DNA of 64,000 bases from Mogibacterium sp. (GCA_017512365.1 JAFWGQ010000058.1:62001-126000), one strand, 5' to 3'; counted from the first letter of the stretch, positions 52,345-60,218 are shown. A program made the numbers and translations. Notes: generated by a model from the letters alone, not told the origin.

Positions 52345-52573
52345 TCTATCGGAGGGGCTCAGCCTCCGGAGACCAAGGTTTTCTGCTTTACGGCAAAGCC
52401 GTACCAATCAGTAGAAACATTCTATCGAAGGAGCACAGCCTCCGGAGATCAATGTTTTCTACATTACGGCAAAGCCGTATCAATCAGTAGAAACATTCTA
52501 TCGGAGGAGCACAGCCTCCGGAGATCAATGTTTTCTACATTACGGCAAAGCCGTATCAATCAGTAGAAAACAT
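52345..52573 (-). repeat. Three tandem 76-bp palindromic units in the leader of the two-component operon
   Basis: Units lie at 52345-52420, 52421-52496 and 52497-52573. Copies 2 and 3 are almost identical; copy 1 differs at several bases. Each contains a CGGAGG/CCTCCG stem (in unit 3: 52502-52507 with 52515-52520) and a nested stem: ATGTTTTCTAC (52528-52538) with GTAGAAAACAT (52563-52573), enclosing TACGGC/GCCGTA (52541-52546 with 52550-52555). On the minus strand each junction also carries a -10-like TAGAAT (52419-52424, 52495-52500), and the outermost copy ends in a true TATAAT. Nearly the whole 5' leader of the operon is made of these units. Confidence 0.9.
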
Positions 52574-52580
52574 TATACCA
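52572..52580 (-). promoter_or_regulatory. Extended -10 promoter of the regulator-kinase-radA operon
   Basis: On the minus strand TGGTATAAT abuts the third repeat unit. Transcription would start near 52564 and run through all three units before the regulator ATG at 52302. Confidence 0.6.
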
Positions 52581-52608
52581 TATAGAACGGGGAAGGTGAC
52601 AATTACAA

Positions 52609-52637
52609 TTGAAGAGCGCATGGACGCATGCTACAAT
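52609..52637 (+). promoter_or_regulatory. Promoter of the SHOCT gene
   Basis: TTGAAG (52609-52614) and TACAAT (52632-52637, preceded by TGC) are 17 bases apart, 27 bases before ATG 52664. Confidence 0.6.
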
Positions 52638-52663
52638 GACGGCAGATGACGGAGGGTCAGGAA

Positions 52664-53077
52664 ATGTATCACGAGATAGAAGGACAGCTGAGCATAGAGC
52701 CGATCATTTTCGATGAAGCGGAACTGATCGCGCTCGGACATCACTACCCGTATGAGGAGATAGAGTCGCTGGATATCACCAGTTCGCAGCTCTTTTCGCC
52801 TTACGGCATCCTGACTCTGAGGACGCAGGGAAGGGATGTCGCGATACCGTTCGCCCGCTCCAGAAAAAACAAGCTCGAAGCTGCGCTGAGAGAGTTCGGA
52901 AGGATGCGCGAAAGCGGGGACAATGACCGGCAGGAGGCGGCGAAGAGCAGCCGTCCCGCCGCGCAGGCTCCGACAGATCCGTATGAGGAGATCAAAAAGC
53001 TCAAGGAGCTGCTCGACCTGGGCATAGTGACAGAAGAAGAATTCGAGAACAAGAAAAAACAGCTGCTGGATCTCTGA
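52664..53077 (+). CDS. SHOCT-domain protein
   Basis: This 137-residue cytoplasmic protein has an N-terminal region (about 1-75) with a PH-like strand pattern (IESLDITSSQLFSPYGILTLRTQGRDVAIPFAR) and a linker rich in Gln/Ala/Ser. It ends in a SHOCT motif (DPYEEIKKLKELLDLGIVTEEEFENKKKQLL), a short helical module often at protein ends that is linked to oligomerisation or nucleic-acid/membrane association. Function is unknown. GGAGGGTCAGGA supports ATG 52664. It is 23 bases before the GGDEF gene and likely shares its transcript. Confidence 0.75.
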   Translation: MYHEIEGQLSIEPIIFDEAELIALGHHYPYEEIESLDITSSQLFSPYGILTLRTQGRDVAIPFARSRKNKLEAALREFGRMRESGDNDRQEAAKSSRPAAQAPTDPYEEIKKLKELLDLGIVTEEEFENKKKQLLDL

Positions 53078-53100
53078 ATATACATAGAGGGATGGACTGG

Positions 53101-54501
53101 ATGCAGAAAAGAACAAAAGAAAACAATGCCCGCACGTCAGGGCTGAGCTATACGACCAGATATGTGCTTTTGTTCAGCGCGCTTCTGCTCGCAACCAACA
53201 TCGTGCTGGGCGCGGTGATACTCAGGCAGTCGGTTTCGACTGTAAGGAAGATGGTCAGGCAGAGCATGCTCAGCATGTCGAACACCGCTGCATCGCTTGT
53301 TGACGGAGATGTTGCGGGCGGCTTTACTGCTGATGACGTAGGCAGCGAAGATTATGAGTATATCCTGTCGCAGCTTTCGGCATTCCAGAACAATACCGAC
53401 ATCGAGTATATATACATGGTAAGGCAGGACGGAGATGATCATTATGTCTTTGTAATGGATGCCGATCCTGAGGACCCTGCCGACTTCGGCGAGGATGTCC
53501 TTATCACAGAAGCACTGAGGTCTGCGGCAAAAGGAAAGGCAATGGTCGATGATGAGCCGGCGAGGGATGAATGGGGCAATTTCTACAGCGCATACAGCCC
53601 TGTACTGGATTCAGAAGGCAGAATAGCCTGCATAATCGGCGTTGATTATGACGCGGACTGGTATGACAGGAAAATCCTGGAAAACTCGGTATCCGTCGGG
53701 GTCATATCGGTGCTATCCGTCATCCTGACTCTGCTGCTTCTTCTGGTCGTGACCGGCAACATAAGGAAAAAATTCACTGAGCTCAACACCGACCTTTCGA
53801 CTCTTGCTACCGATGTGGAGGAGCTCGCGACAGACCTTGTCAGCGACGCCGGGTACAAAAGGCCGGAGAGAAGCGCGGCTGAGGAAGACACAGAGATATA
53901 TAACGATCTGTCCGCGGACGATATTGAGGCTCTGAGCGGAAGGATACGCTCCATGCACACGGATATAAAGGCGTACATCGACCATGTCCACGAGAAGGCG
54001 CTGACTGACGCTCTCACCGGTGTCGGCAATACGGCGGCGTACATGGAGAGGACGGAAAAACTCGAAGCTGCCATCGGGGAGGGAACGGCGGCATTCCACG
54101 TAGCGGTCTTCGATATCAATTACCTGAAGCACATGAACGATGAATACGGACACATGTGCGGAGACAGGGTGATAAAAGCGGCGGCGGAGCTGATCGCCGG
54201 GGCGTTCGGAGACAGCAACGCCTTCAGGATCGGCGGAGATGAATTCATAGCCATTGCAGAGGGCGTTTCAGATGAGGAAATGACGGCGAAACTTGCAGGG
54301 CTTGACGATGACATAGCGCGGTACAATGAAGCTAACAGGGATAAAGACGGGACCCTTTCGATATCGAAGGGCCAGGCATCATACATACCGGGAGAGGATG
54401 AGACCTTCAAGAGCGTATTCAGCCGTGCAGACAAGGATATGTACGAGAGCAAGGTCAGATTCCATAAGGAGCACAGGGAATACGACAGAAGACGGTCATA
54501 G
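53101..54501 (+). CDS. Membrane diguanylate cyclase (Cache-like sensor, GGDEF)
   Basis: This 466-residue protein has a helix at about 18-40, an external dCache-like sensor (about 45-195; YIYMVRQDGDDHYVFVMDAD, GNFYSAYSPVLDSEGRIACIIGVDYD), a second helix (about 200-222), a coiled region and a GGDEF domain (about 300-460) with DALTGVGN, FDINYLKHMNDEYGH and RIGGDEF. The GGDEF motif is intact, so it should make c-di-GMP. The usual RxxD product-inhibition site is not present just before it. GAGGG at 53087-53091 fits ATG 53101 better than the ATG at 53092. A very strong terminator follows. Confidence 0.88.
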   Translation: MQKRTKENNARTSGLSYTTRYVLLFSALLLATNIVLGAVILRQSVSTVRKMVRQSMLSMSNTAASLVDGDVAGGFTADDVGSEDYEYILSQLSAFQNNTDIEYIYMVRQDGDDHYVFVMDADPEDPADFGEDVLITEALRSAAKGKAMVDDEPARDEWGNFYSAYSPVLDSEGRIACIIGVDYDADWYDRKILENSVSVGVISVLSVILTLLLLLVVTGNIRKKFTELNTDLSTLATDVEELATDLVSDAGYKRPERSAAEEDTEIYNDLSADDIEALSGRIRSMHTDIKAYIDHVHEKALTDALTGVGNTAAYMERTEKLEAAIGEGTAAFHVAVFDINYLKHMNDEYGHMCGDRVIKAAAELIAGAFGDSNAFRIGGDEFIAIAEGVSDEEMTAKLAGLDDDIARYNEANRDKDGTLSISKGQASYIPGEDETFKSVFSRADKDMYESKVRFHKEHREYDRRRS

Positions 54502-54520
54502 CAGCACTGATGATAACAAA

Positions 54521-54560
54521 AAAACAGATGCCGGATCACTGCGGATCCGGCATCTGTTTT
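54521..54560. terminator. Strong two-way terminator between the GGDEF gene and the DXR-like gene
   Basis: A 17-bp perfect stem (54521-54537 with 54544-54560, core CAGATGCCGGATC) is flanked by A-run and T-run and closed by a 6-base loop. It lies between convergent genes and works on both strands. Confidence 0.9.
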
Positions 54561-54592
54561 TGTATAAGAGGTATTATGATTATGAAGCCCGA

Positions 54593-55912
54593 TTACAGGA
54601 CGTGCTTTCCGTACATAGCGTCCTGCTCTTTTCTGAGCTTGTAGATCAGTGTGTCCTTGTCGAGCTCGACCATGTCGTATGTGATCAGGTCACCCTTCTT
54701 GCAGTCTACCTTCATGACAGCGTTCTTGTTGATCAGACCGAACGGCACATAACCCTTCTCTGTAGCTTCCTTCTCTGTGCAGATGGAGCCGAGTGTTGTG
54801 TATCCGCCGATACCGTCGAGCTTGTCGCCTGCCTTGAGGTCGATCTTGGCCTGAGTGATGCACTCAGCTACGAGGCCGTCCTTGGCAACGCATGTCTTCT
54901 CGCCGTCGATGACTGCCTTGGCTACTGTGAGCGGAGTCTCGAGGTTGCAGAGGTGATATGGTCTGTAGAGTGTCCAGAGCGGTCCAGGACCCATGCTGTG
55001 GTACGAGAGCTGATAGGCGATCTCAGCGTTCTCTGTCGAAACCGTTACGAATACTCCAGGAGCGATGCCGTTTACGTACTCGACAACGCCGTGCTTGTTG
55101 AGGATCCCGCCGTCCTTCTTGAGCTTGAAGATCTCGTTGAGCTCCTTGACGCCCTCTGTGCCAGGAGCAGTCTTAGGACCGTGTCCGCCGATAACGTCAG
55201 GTACGAGGCCTGTGTAGTTGCACATAGCGGTCATCTCTACCATGGTCTTTGTGCCGTCCTTGAAAGCTGTGAGCATCTTAGGGCTCATCTTGCGGCGTGT
55301 AGCCTCTTCGAGGACTGTGTCTGGGTTGCAGTCGTAGTCGATCTTGTTGTTCTTGCCCTTGCCCATGACTTCGACCTTGAGGCCCATTGCTGTAGCGAAG
55401 CAGTAAAGCTCCATGACAGCGCCCGGCTCGTCGCCTGCGGAACCTGTGTAGATAACGCCGTGATCCTTGGCGAACTTGTCGAGGTAAGGTCCGATAACAA
55501 CGTCTGTCTCAACGTTGAGCATTACTACGTGCTTGCCGTTCTTCATTGCGTCTGTAGCGACCTTTGCGCCTACATCAGGAACTCCCGTGCAGTCGATGAC
55601 AGCGTCGACGCCCTTTGCCTGAGAAACGAAGTCGGCGTTTGCACATGCTACGTACTTGTGTGCCGCGATGCCTGCGTTCGCCTCTTCGAGGGTGTTGGCA
55701 ACCACGATGTCCGCATCAGAGACTTCTGCGTACTTGAAAGCCTGTACAGCAAGGTTGATGTCGATGTCAGATACGATGGCAGGTGTCATTCCCTTCATGA
55801 GAACCATCTGTGTTACCATTCCGCGTCCCATCTGGCCGGCGCCTACGATACCGACTTTGATGATCTTGCCTTCTTTTTCTCTCTGCTCGAGTTTCCAGTT
55901 CATGTTCAGCAT
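54593..55912 (-). CDS. DXR-like (DRL)/homoserine-dehydrogenase-like oxidoreductase with C-terminal SAF domain
   Basis: This 439-residue NAD(P)-dependent enzyme of COG4091 has a Rossmann motif GIVGAGQMGRG (21-31), a central catalytic part (VIDCTGVPDVGAKVA, GSAGDEPGAVMELY, KGKNNKIDYDCNPDT) and a SAF domain at the end. The family includes the Brucella DXR-like protein (DRL), which can replace DXP reductoisomerase; other members sit in carbohydrate operons. Here it faces EIIA and a SorC regulator of a glucitol-type PTS and shares their operator motif, so I infer it reduces or isomerises a sugar phosphate taken up by that PTS. Codon use (ATC, CTC, GTA) suggests high expression. AGGAGG precedes the ATG. 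Confidence 0.82.
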   Translation of the reverse strand: MLNMNWKLEQREKEGKIIKVGIVGAGQMGRGMVTQMVLMKGMTPAIVSDIDINLAVQAFKYAEVSDADIVVANTLEEANAGIAAHKYVACANADFVSQAKGVDAVIDCTGVPDVGAKVATDAMKNGKHVVMLNVETDVVIGPYLDKFAKDHGVIYTGSAGDEPGAVMELYCFATAMGLKVEVMGKGKNNKIDYDCNPDTVLEEATRRKMSPKMLTAFKDGTKTMVEMTAMCNYTGLVPDVIGGHGPKTAPGTEGVKELNEIFKLKKDGGILNKHGVVEYVNGIAPGVFVTVSTENAEIAYQLSYHSMGPGPLWTLYRPYHLCNLETPLTVAKAVIDGEKTCVAKDGLVAECITQAKIDLKAGDKLDGIGGYTTLGSICTEKEATEKGYVPFGLINKNAVMKVDCKKGDLITYDMVELDKDTLIYKLRKEQDAMYGKHVL

Positions 55913-56021
55913 AATAGTGATCCTCCTTGCTGATTTTATTGTTAATTTAAGTATTTGCGTTGTTCTTTCCCTGCAGGCCGCCTCCGGGGCACAGTGCCGC
56001 CCGCATCATTTTCGTAAGAAA

Positions 56022-56070
56022 AATATATACATTATATAGACAAATATCAAGCAATAGTTTCTGAACATTT
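56022..56070 (-). promoter_or_regulatory. Promoter and predicted operator of the DXR-like gene
   Basis: On the minus strand the word AAATGTTCAGAAACT (56056-56070) is followed after 5 bases by TTGATA (56045-56050) and, 17 bases on, TATATT (56022-56027). The first word matches the motif found at the two other PTS promoters in 12 of 15 positions. Confidence 0.65.
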
Positions 56071-56118
56071 GCGTAAGTGTGACCGCCGGGAGAATATTCT
56101 GATTCATTTTATTTAATC

Positions 56119-56168
56119 AAATGGTCAGAACATTTATCTTGAAATGAGCCTTCACGTAAATATATAAT
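56119..56168 (+). promoter_or_regulatory. Promoter and predicted operator of the EIIA-regulator genes
   Basis: AAATGGTCAGAACAT (56119-56133) lies 5 bases upstream of TTGAAA (56139-56144), with TATAAT at 56163-56168 (18-base spacing). The same word and spacing recur at 60219. The whole 326-base gap 55913-56238 consists of this divergent control region and its leaders; I see no gene in it. Confidence 0.7.
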
Positions 56169-56238
56169 ACAGGCATGAAAATCAGGTCTGCCGGGAGGCG
56201 ACCGCAGAACAACGACGAAAAAGAAACGGAGGTTCATC

Positions 56239-56610
56239 ATGAAATACGATGTCAAGATCACCGGACTCGGAAGCATGGCCATGGAATTTCTCGATCCTGC
56301 CATGGAGATGCAGTTCGTTATCCTGTTTAACGATGACGCGCCGCCGGAACTCGCGGATATGGCGATACTGCATACGGCCGGAACACTGAGTGAAGACCCT
56401 GCTCCGGGAGATACCCTTAAGCTGGGAAGCAAGACATATAAGATCACGGCTGTAGGCGACGAGGCCGTCCACACTCTCAAAGAGATGGGACACTGCACTC
56501 TCGCGTTCAGTTCGGACACGACTCCTTACCGTCCGGGCTGCATCAATCTGGACGGCGAGATCGTTACGAAGGATGACGTTGTGAACGGAGCGGAGATCCA
56601 GATTTTCTGA
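56239..56610 (+). CDS. srlB: PTS glucitol/sorbitol-family EIIA
   Basis: This 123-residue phosphocarrier is of the glucitol EIIA (GutB/SrlB) family: GLGSMAMEFLD, FVILFNDDAPPELADMAILHTAG, PGDTLKLGSKTYKITAVG. His45 (AILHTAG) is the expected phosphorylation site. It takes phosphate from HPr and passes it to the EIIB part of srlE. It is separated from the EIIC/EIIBC genes by the regulator and the aldolase operon, an unusual arrangement. GGAGG-like AACGGAGG precedes the ATG. Confidence 0.9.
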   Translation: MKYDVKITGLGSMAMEFLDPAMEMQFVILFNDDAPPELADMAILHTAGTLSEDPAPGDTLKLGSKTYKITAVGDEAVHTLKEMGHCTLAFSSDTTPYRPGCINLDGEIVTKDDVVNGAEIQIF

Positions 56611-56649
56611 TAAGGAACGCGCTGCGGTGCAGAAAGAACGGAGGCCCTC

Positions 56650-57651
56650 ATGAAAAAGATCGTTGATGACGAGCGCCTTATATACAAGGTCTGCTGCCTG
56701 TACTACCAGGATGACATGAATCAGAAGGAGGTCGGAGACTATCTCGGGATCTCGAGATCCTCTGTCCTGCGCATACTCCGCAAGGGAAAGGAGATGGGCA
56801 TAGTCACGATCGAGCTGCATAACCCTCGCTTTTATGACTACGGCGACATGGAAAAGACGCTTGAGAGGGTATACGGGCTCAAGGATGTGGTCATAGTCGA
56901 GAACAGCGTGCTCGACACGAGGCAGGAGGCTTCCTCCTATATGTTCGGCAAGGCGGCGGACTATCTGCACAGCTTCTTCAAGGAGGGCGACAGGGTAGGC
57001 GTCGCGATGGGCCAGACTCTGAACAACGTCGTGAGCACCAACAAGGTGTACGAGAGATTCAACGATCTTCTCTTCGTCGCGCTGGAGGGAGGCATCAGCC
57101 AGATCACGGTCGGAGGCACTGACATACAGGGCAATGAGCTCGCCAGGAAGTACGCCGAAAAGTTCGGCGGGACCTATTCCCAGTTCCTCTCGCCGGCGGT
57201 ATTTTCCGACAGGAAGGTGCTGGAATACTTCATGGAGGAAAAAGCGGTCAACTACATACTGGAGGACTTCAAAAAACTCAATGTGGTGGTCGCCGGCATC
57301 GGAGTGCCTGACCGGGTGGAGCATACGCTCGACAAGGCCGGATACATCTCGGCAAGGGAGCGGAGGTCTCTGGTCGACCACGGGGCTGTGGGAGACATGT
57401 GTCTGCAGTTCTACGATAAAAACGGCGAAACGGACGGCTTCGGCTTCTTCAATGACCGAGTTGCCGCGATGCGTCTCGAGGATATCCGCAGGATACCGAG
57501 CAAGATAGGTATCGCCGGCGGCAAGAGAAAAGCAGAGGCGGTGATAGGCGCCATACGCGGCGGCTACATCAACATCCTCATAACAGACAACGAATGCGCA
57601 AAGCGCCTGATAGAGCTGGCGGAAAAGCCGGCGGAGGAAGAAACCGTATAA
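56650..57651 (+). CDS. SorC/DeoR-family sugar-binding transcription regulator
   Basis: This 333-residue protein has an N-terminal helix-turn-helix (about 10-50; YYQDDMNQKEVGDYLGISRSSVLRIL) and a long SorC-type effector domain (about 60-320) with the phosphosugar-binding blocks VGVAMGQTLNNVV, FVALEGGIS and GIAGGKRKAEAVIGAIRGGYINILITD. SorC-type proteins bind phosphorylated sugars and act as activators or repressors. It is the obvious candidate to bind the AAATGGTCAGAACAT motif found upstream of the -35 boxes of this locus, a position fitting activation. It is 39 bases after EIIA. Confidence 0.9.
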   Translation: MKKIVDDERLIYKVCCLYYQDDMNQKEVGDYLGISRSSVLRILRKGKEMGIVTIELHNPRFYDYGDMEKTLERVYGLKDVVIVENSVLDTRQEASSYMFGKAADYLHSFFKEGDRVGVAMGQTLNNVVSTNKVYERFNDLLFVALEGGISQITVGGTDIQGNELARKYAEKFGGTYSQFLSPAVFSDRKVLEYFMEEKAVNYILEDFKKLNVVVAGIGVPDRVEHTLDKAGYISARERRSLVDHGAVGDMCLQFYDKNGETDGFGFFNDRVAAMRLEDIRRIPSKIGIAGGKRKAEAVIGAIRGGYINILITDNECAKRLIELAEKPAEEETV

Positions 57652-57659
57652 CAGACGCC

Positions 57660-57730
57660 GGCCAGGGGGACAGACCCCCTGGCCGCTTTTTGGAGCATGA
57701 TGTATGGCCAGGGGGTCTGTCCCCCTGGCC
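57660..57730. repeat. Second pair of GGGGG-ACAGA-CCCCC palindromes
   Basis: Two perfect 25-bp palindromes in opposite orientation (57660-57684, centre ACAGA; 57706-57730, centre TCTGT) are spaced 21 bases apart between the convergent regulator and aldolase genes. They can act as a two-way terminator. The same core repeats at 19190-19245. Confidence 0.8.
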
Positions 57731-57739
57731 ATGTGTTTG

Positions 57740-58573
57740 CTACTGAGCTTTTGTGCCGAACACTTTGTAATAGTGTTCGAGGCATTCGTTCATTCCCGCT
57801 TTCAGGTTCCCGAGGACCCTGAAGTAGTCGGAGCTGTCTCCGTCCTCCAGGGACTTCATCGCCGCGAGATAAAGATCGGTATAGATGTTCACCTTGCAGA
57901 TGCCTTCCTTCGCGCAGCGGCTGAGATTGTCGTCTCCCGAGCCCGATCCGCCGTGGAGCACGAGCGGAACGTCCGTGGCGCTGCGGATAGCCGCGAGCGA
58001 ATCGAAGCTGATCTCAGGGATGGCCTTGGCCTTGTAGACGCCGTGAGCCGTGCCGATCGAGATGGCCAGCGAATCGCAGCCGGACTGCTTCGCGAATTCG
58101 GAAGCCTCGGCAGCTGTGGTATACATGGTCTCTGTGTCGTTTTCATCGAAGTTGCTGGCAACGTGGCCGATCTCAGCCTCGACGGTGACTCCGCGCTCGT
58201 GAGCGTATTCGACTACCTTGCGCGTCGTCGCTACGTTCTCCTCGAAGCTCTTCATGGAGGCGTCGATCATGACTGATGTGAAGCCGAGATCGATAGCCTT
58301 TTTGCAGGTCTCGAAGCTCTCGCCGTGGTCAAGGTGCAGGACTACCGGCACGCTCGCCTCTGCGGCGTATTTCTTTCCCACTAAAGCGGCATCCTCGAGG
58401 CTGATGCTGTCACCGAGATGGCATTCCGCGACAGCGACGATCAGAGGGAGGCCGAGCCTTTCAGCAAGAGAAACGTGGTTCTTGATGCTCTCCATGTCAA
58501 GGACATTGGCGGAAGGGACTGCATAATGCCCTTCCTGAGCTTTCCGGAAAACTTTTTTCGAATTAACAAGCAT
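57740..58573 (-). CDS. Class II aldolase (fructose-/tagatose-bisphosphate type)
   Basis: This 277-residue zinc aldolase shows the key parts of the class: NVLDMESIKN, the Asp/His pair in LHLDHGESFE, EAEIGHV, the zinc His in GTAHGVYK and LHGGSGSGDDNL, and KVNIYTDLY. It splits or joins ketose phosphates to give DHAP. The usual GTP/GIP following GGSG is GSGDD here, so the substrate may differ from fructose-1,6-bisphosphate. It is the last gene of a minus-strand operon after a TPI-like protein and YjbQ. AGGAGG precedes the start. Confidence 0.88.
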   Translation of the reverse strand: MLVNSKKVFRKAQEGHYAVPSANVLDMESIKNHVSLAERLGLPLIVAVAECHLGDSISLEDAALVGKKYAAEASVPVVLHLDHGESFETCKKAIDLGFTSVMIDASMKSFEENVATTRKVVEYAHERGVTVEAEIGHVASNFDENDTETMYTTAAEASEFAKQSGCDSLAISIGTAHGVYKAKAIPEISFDSLAAIRSATDVPLVLHGGSGSGDDNLSRCAKEGICKVNIYTDLYLAAMKSLEDGDSSDYFRVLGNLKAGMNECLEHYYKVFGTKAQ

Positions 58574-58594
58574 TTTCGTATCCTCCTTGTCCTT

Positions 58595-59125
58595 TTATTC
58601 TCCCATGATGACGACTCTGCATTTTCTCGGACGCTCTCTTGTCCTGTCAAAGTCTACGAAGTATATGTATCCGGTCGTTCCTACCGCGAGCTTTCCGCCT
58701 GCGATCTCCAGCGTGGCGCTGTTGCCGAGAAGGGTGGCCTTCATGTGAGCGTCGCAGTTGAGAAGAGCTGTCTTGTCTCCGCCCGGAAGGTAAGCCTCTG
58801 CATCAGGCCATGAAGCCACGTCCGCGTAATGCTCAGGCCCCGGGTACATGTACGGTCCCGCAGGAGGGATCTCGGTCTGGTCCGGGATGATCTTGCCCAG
58901 AGCGGCATTGAGGTCGACCTGGAGGAATTCCGTGCCGTCCTCTGTAGTATCGTGTACGAACTCTTCAAAGAAGACGGAGCATGTGGTGTGAGGGGAGATG
59001 ATCGTGACGATGCCTTCCTGCACGCCGCTGTTCGCTATGGCCTGCTTTACCTCAGGAGTGATGTTTATGAATGTAGGTGTCCCGCCGTGGGACTTAAGGT
59101 CAATCTGCTCTTTGTAGATCTTCAT
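58595..59125 (-). CDS. yjbQ: YjbQ-family protein
   Basis: This 176-residue protein belongs to the YjbQ (UPF0047) family, larger than the common 130-140 residues. It has IISPHTTCSVFFEEF, the acidic VQVDL-type strand (LQVDLNAALGKIIP), the metal His in NCDAHMKATLLG, and GTTGYIYFVDFD. Family members have weak thiamine-phosphate synthase activity, and their real role is unclear. Its ATG overlaps the TPI-like stop (TAATG), so it is translationally coupled to that sugar enzyme, which points to a role in sugar-phosphate metabolism. Confidence 0.85.
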   Translation of the reverse strand: MKIYKEQIDLKSHGGTPTFINITPEVKQAIANSGVQEGIVTIISPHTTCSVFFEEFVHDTTEDGTEFLQVDLNAALGKIIPDQTEIPPAGPYMYPGPEHYADVASWPDAEAYLPGGDKTALLNCDAHMKATLLGNSATLEIAGGKLAVGTTGYIYFVDFDRTRERPRKCRVVIMGE

Positions 59126-59820
59126 TATTTTGCCTCTCTTTCCTTATATGCTTTGACGATGGCCTCTGCCATTTCCTGTACGCGTACGGCAGGGGACGGA
59201 GCGTTCAGTATGCCGGAGGTCGCGCCGGTGCCGTCAGCTCCGAGACGGACAACGTTATAGCAGTCGTCGGCTGTGACGACGCCCGAAGCGATCATCACCA
59301 GCACATTCGGATTCACTTTGTGGAGCGCGGCCACGGTCTCGGTGACATAGGAGTCGTCGGCTGTCTTGCCTGTGCCGATCAGATCGGTAGGCTCTGCCAG
59401 AACGATGTCAGGATCGAGGCAGGCGACGGCGGCAGCTTCCTTTGTGCTGTCAGCGCAGACTACCGTGATCATCTCAAGCTCCTTCGCGCGGTCGACGCAT
59501 GCGCTCAGCTCTGCAACGGTCTTTGGGTTCTCGGCGTGGTTGAGGAATACCGCGTCAGCTCCGGCTTCTTTGAGAGATTCCGGAAGGACGTGGCCCATGC
59601 CGCGGCCCGGTGTCAGCGGATCGAAAGACTGCGCGCAGACCACTACGTGCTTCGTGTTTTCTCTGATCAGGCGGATGTCCGCGTAAGGGCAGGTGAAGAA
59701 GATCTGAAGACCGGTCTCGGCGGCTGTTTTGTCAGCGGCCAGAGCCAGCTCAAGGCTTTTCTGCCCGTAGAGATATGACTTCGGATTGACGATCAAAAAA
59801 GGTCTTTCGGCTTTAACCAT
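59125..59820 (-). CDS. Triose-phosphate-isomerase-like enzyme
   Basis: This 231-residue TIM-barrel protein keeps the catalytic set N12/K14 (VNPKSYLYG), H95 (FLNHAENP) and E143 (LAEPTDLIGTG), but the usual GHSERR next to the His is N-H-A-E-N-P. It is shorter than housekeeping TpiA (about 250). In Brucella a TPI homologue, EryH, isomerises tetrulose phosphates in erythritol use, so this copy may act on a four- or five-carbon sugar phosphate rather than in glycolysis. It leads the TPI-YjbQ-aldolase operon, with AGGAG upstream. Confidence 0.8.
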   Translation of the reverse strand: MVKAERPFLIVNPKSYLYGQKSLELALAADKTAAETGLQIFFTCPYADIRLIRENTKHVVVCAQSFDPLTPGRGMGHVLPESLKEAGADAVFLNHAENPKTVAELSACVDRAKELEMITVVCADSTKEAAAVACLDPDIVLAEPTDLIGTGKTADDSYVTETVAALHKVNPNVLVMIASGVVTADDCYNVVRLGADGTGATSGILNAPSPAVRVQEMAEAIVKAYKEREAK

Positions 59821-59857
59821 GGATGTGTGCTCCTTTCTTTATATATATAATGAAGAT

Positions 59858-60031
59858 AACAGACGTCGGATGTCCCCTGCCTCAACTGAGCAGGCGGCGG
59901 GTTCCATAGTCGATCGTCAGTGGCGGGTCGCAATCCCCGACTGACGATCTCATGAGCTGATGCTCCCGTCGTCTGTTGACGGCGTCGCTCGCACCAACCA
60001 AGCGAGCTTGATGGAGCTTCGCTCCTGGTTG
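59858..60031 (-). ncRNA. Highly structured leader of the TPI-like operon
   Basis: The leader holds several inverted repeats: AACAGACG (59858-59865) with CGTCTGTT (59970-59977); a perfect 10-bp stem GATCGTCAGT (59912-59921) with ACTGACGATC (59940-59949); GCTCGC (59987-59992) with GCGAGC (60002-60007); GGAGC-TTC-GCTCC (60013-60025); and CAACCA (59995-60000) with TGGTTG (60026-60031). The last two sets overlap, so alternative folds are possible. The 493-base gap 59821-60313 otherwise holds the promoters listed here and no gene. Confidence 0.55.
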
Positions 60032-60054
60032 AATTGCTGCTGATTTACAGGCAC

Positions 60055-60083
60055 ATCATATTTCAGATTTATACATATGTCAA
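60055..60083 (-). promoter_or_regulatory. Promoter of the TPI-YjbQ-aldolase operon
   Basis: On the minus strand a perfect TTGACA (60078-60083) and TATGAT (60055-60060) are 17 bases apart. Upstream sequence (CAATAATCGACGCATAT) resembles the shared operator only weakly. A better partial match, AAATGTTCAAGTGAT, lies at 60140-60154 on the plus strand. Confidence 0.6.
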
Positions 60084-60218
60084 GAACATATGCGTCGATT
60101 ATTGTGTAAATGCGGCCCCGGAAGACAGAGAACTGAAGCAAATGTTCAAGTGATATGCGCCAATATTCATTACTGAAACAAAATCATCGAAGCAGGGGGC
60201 GGCAGGCTTAATTAAGCC

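Noticed and set aside
52345..52573. CRISPR-like repeat array
   Set aside because: The 76-bp units are directly abutting with no spacers, and no cas genes are present.
54326..55933. A 535-codon plus-strand frame opposite the DXR-like gene
   Set aside because: It is antisense to a well-defined enzyme and starts inside the GGDEF gene; its Cys/Val/Leu-rich composition is a mirror effect.
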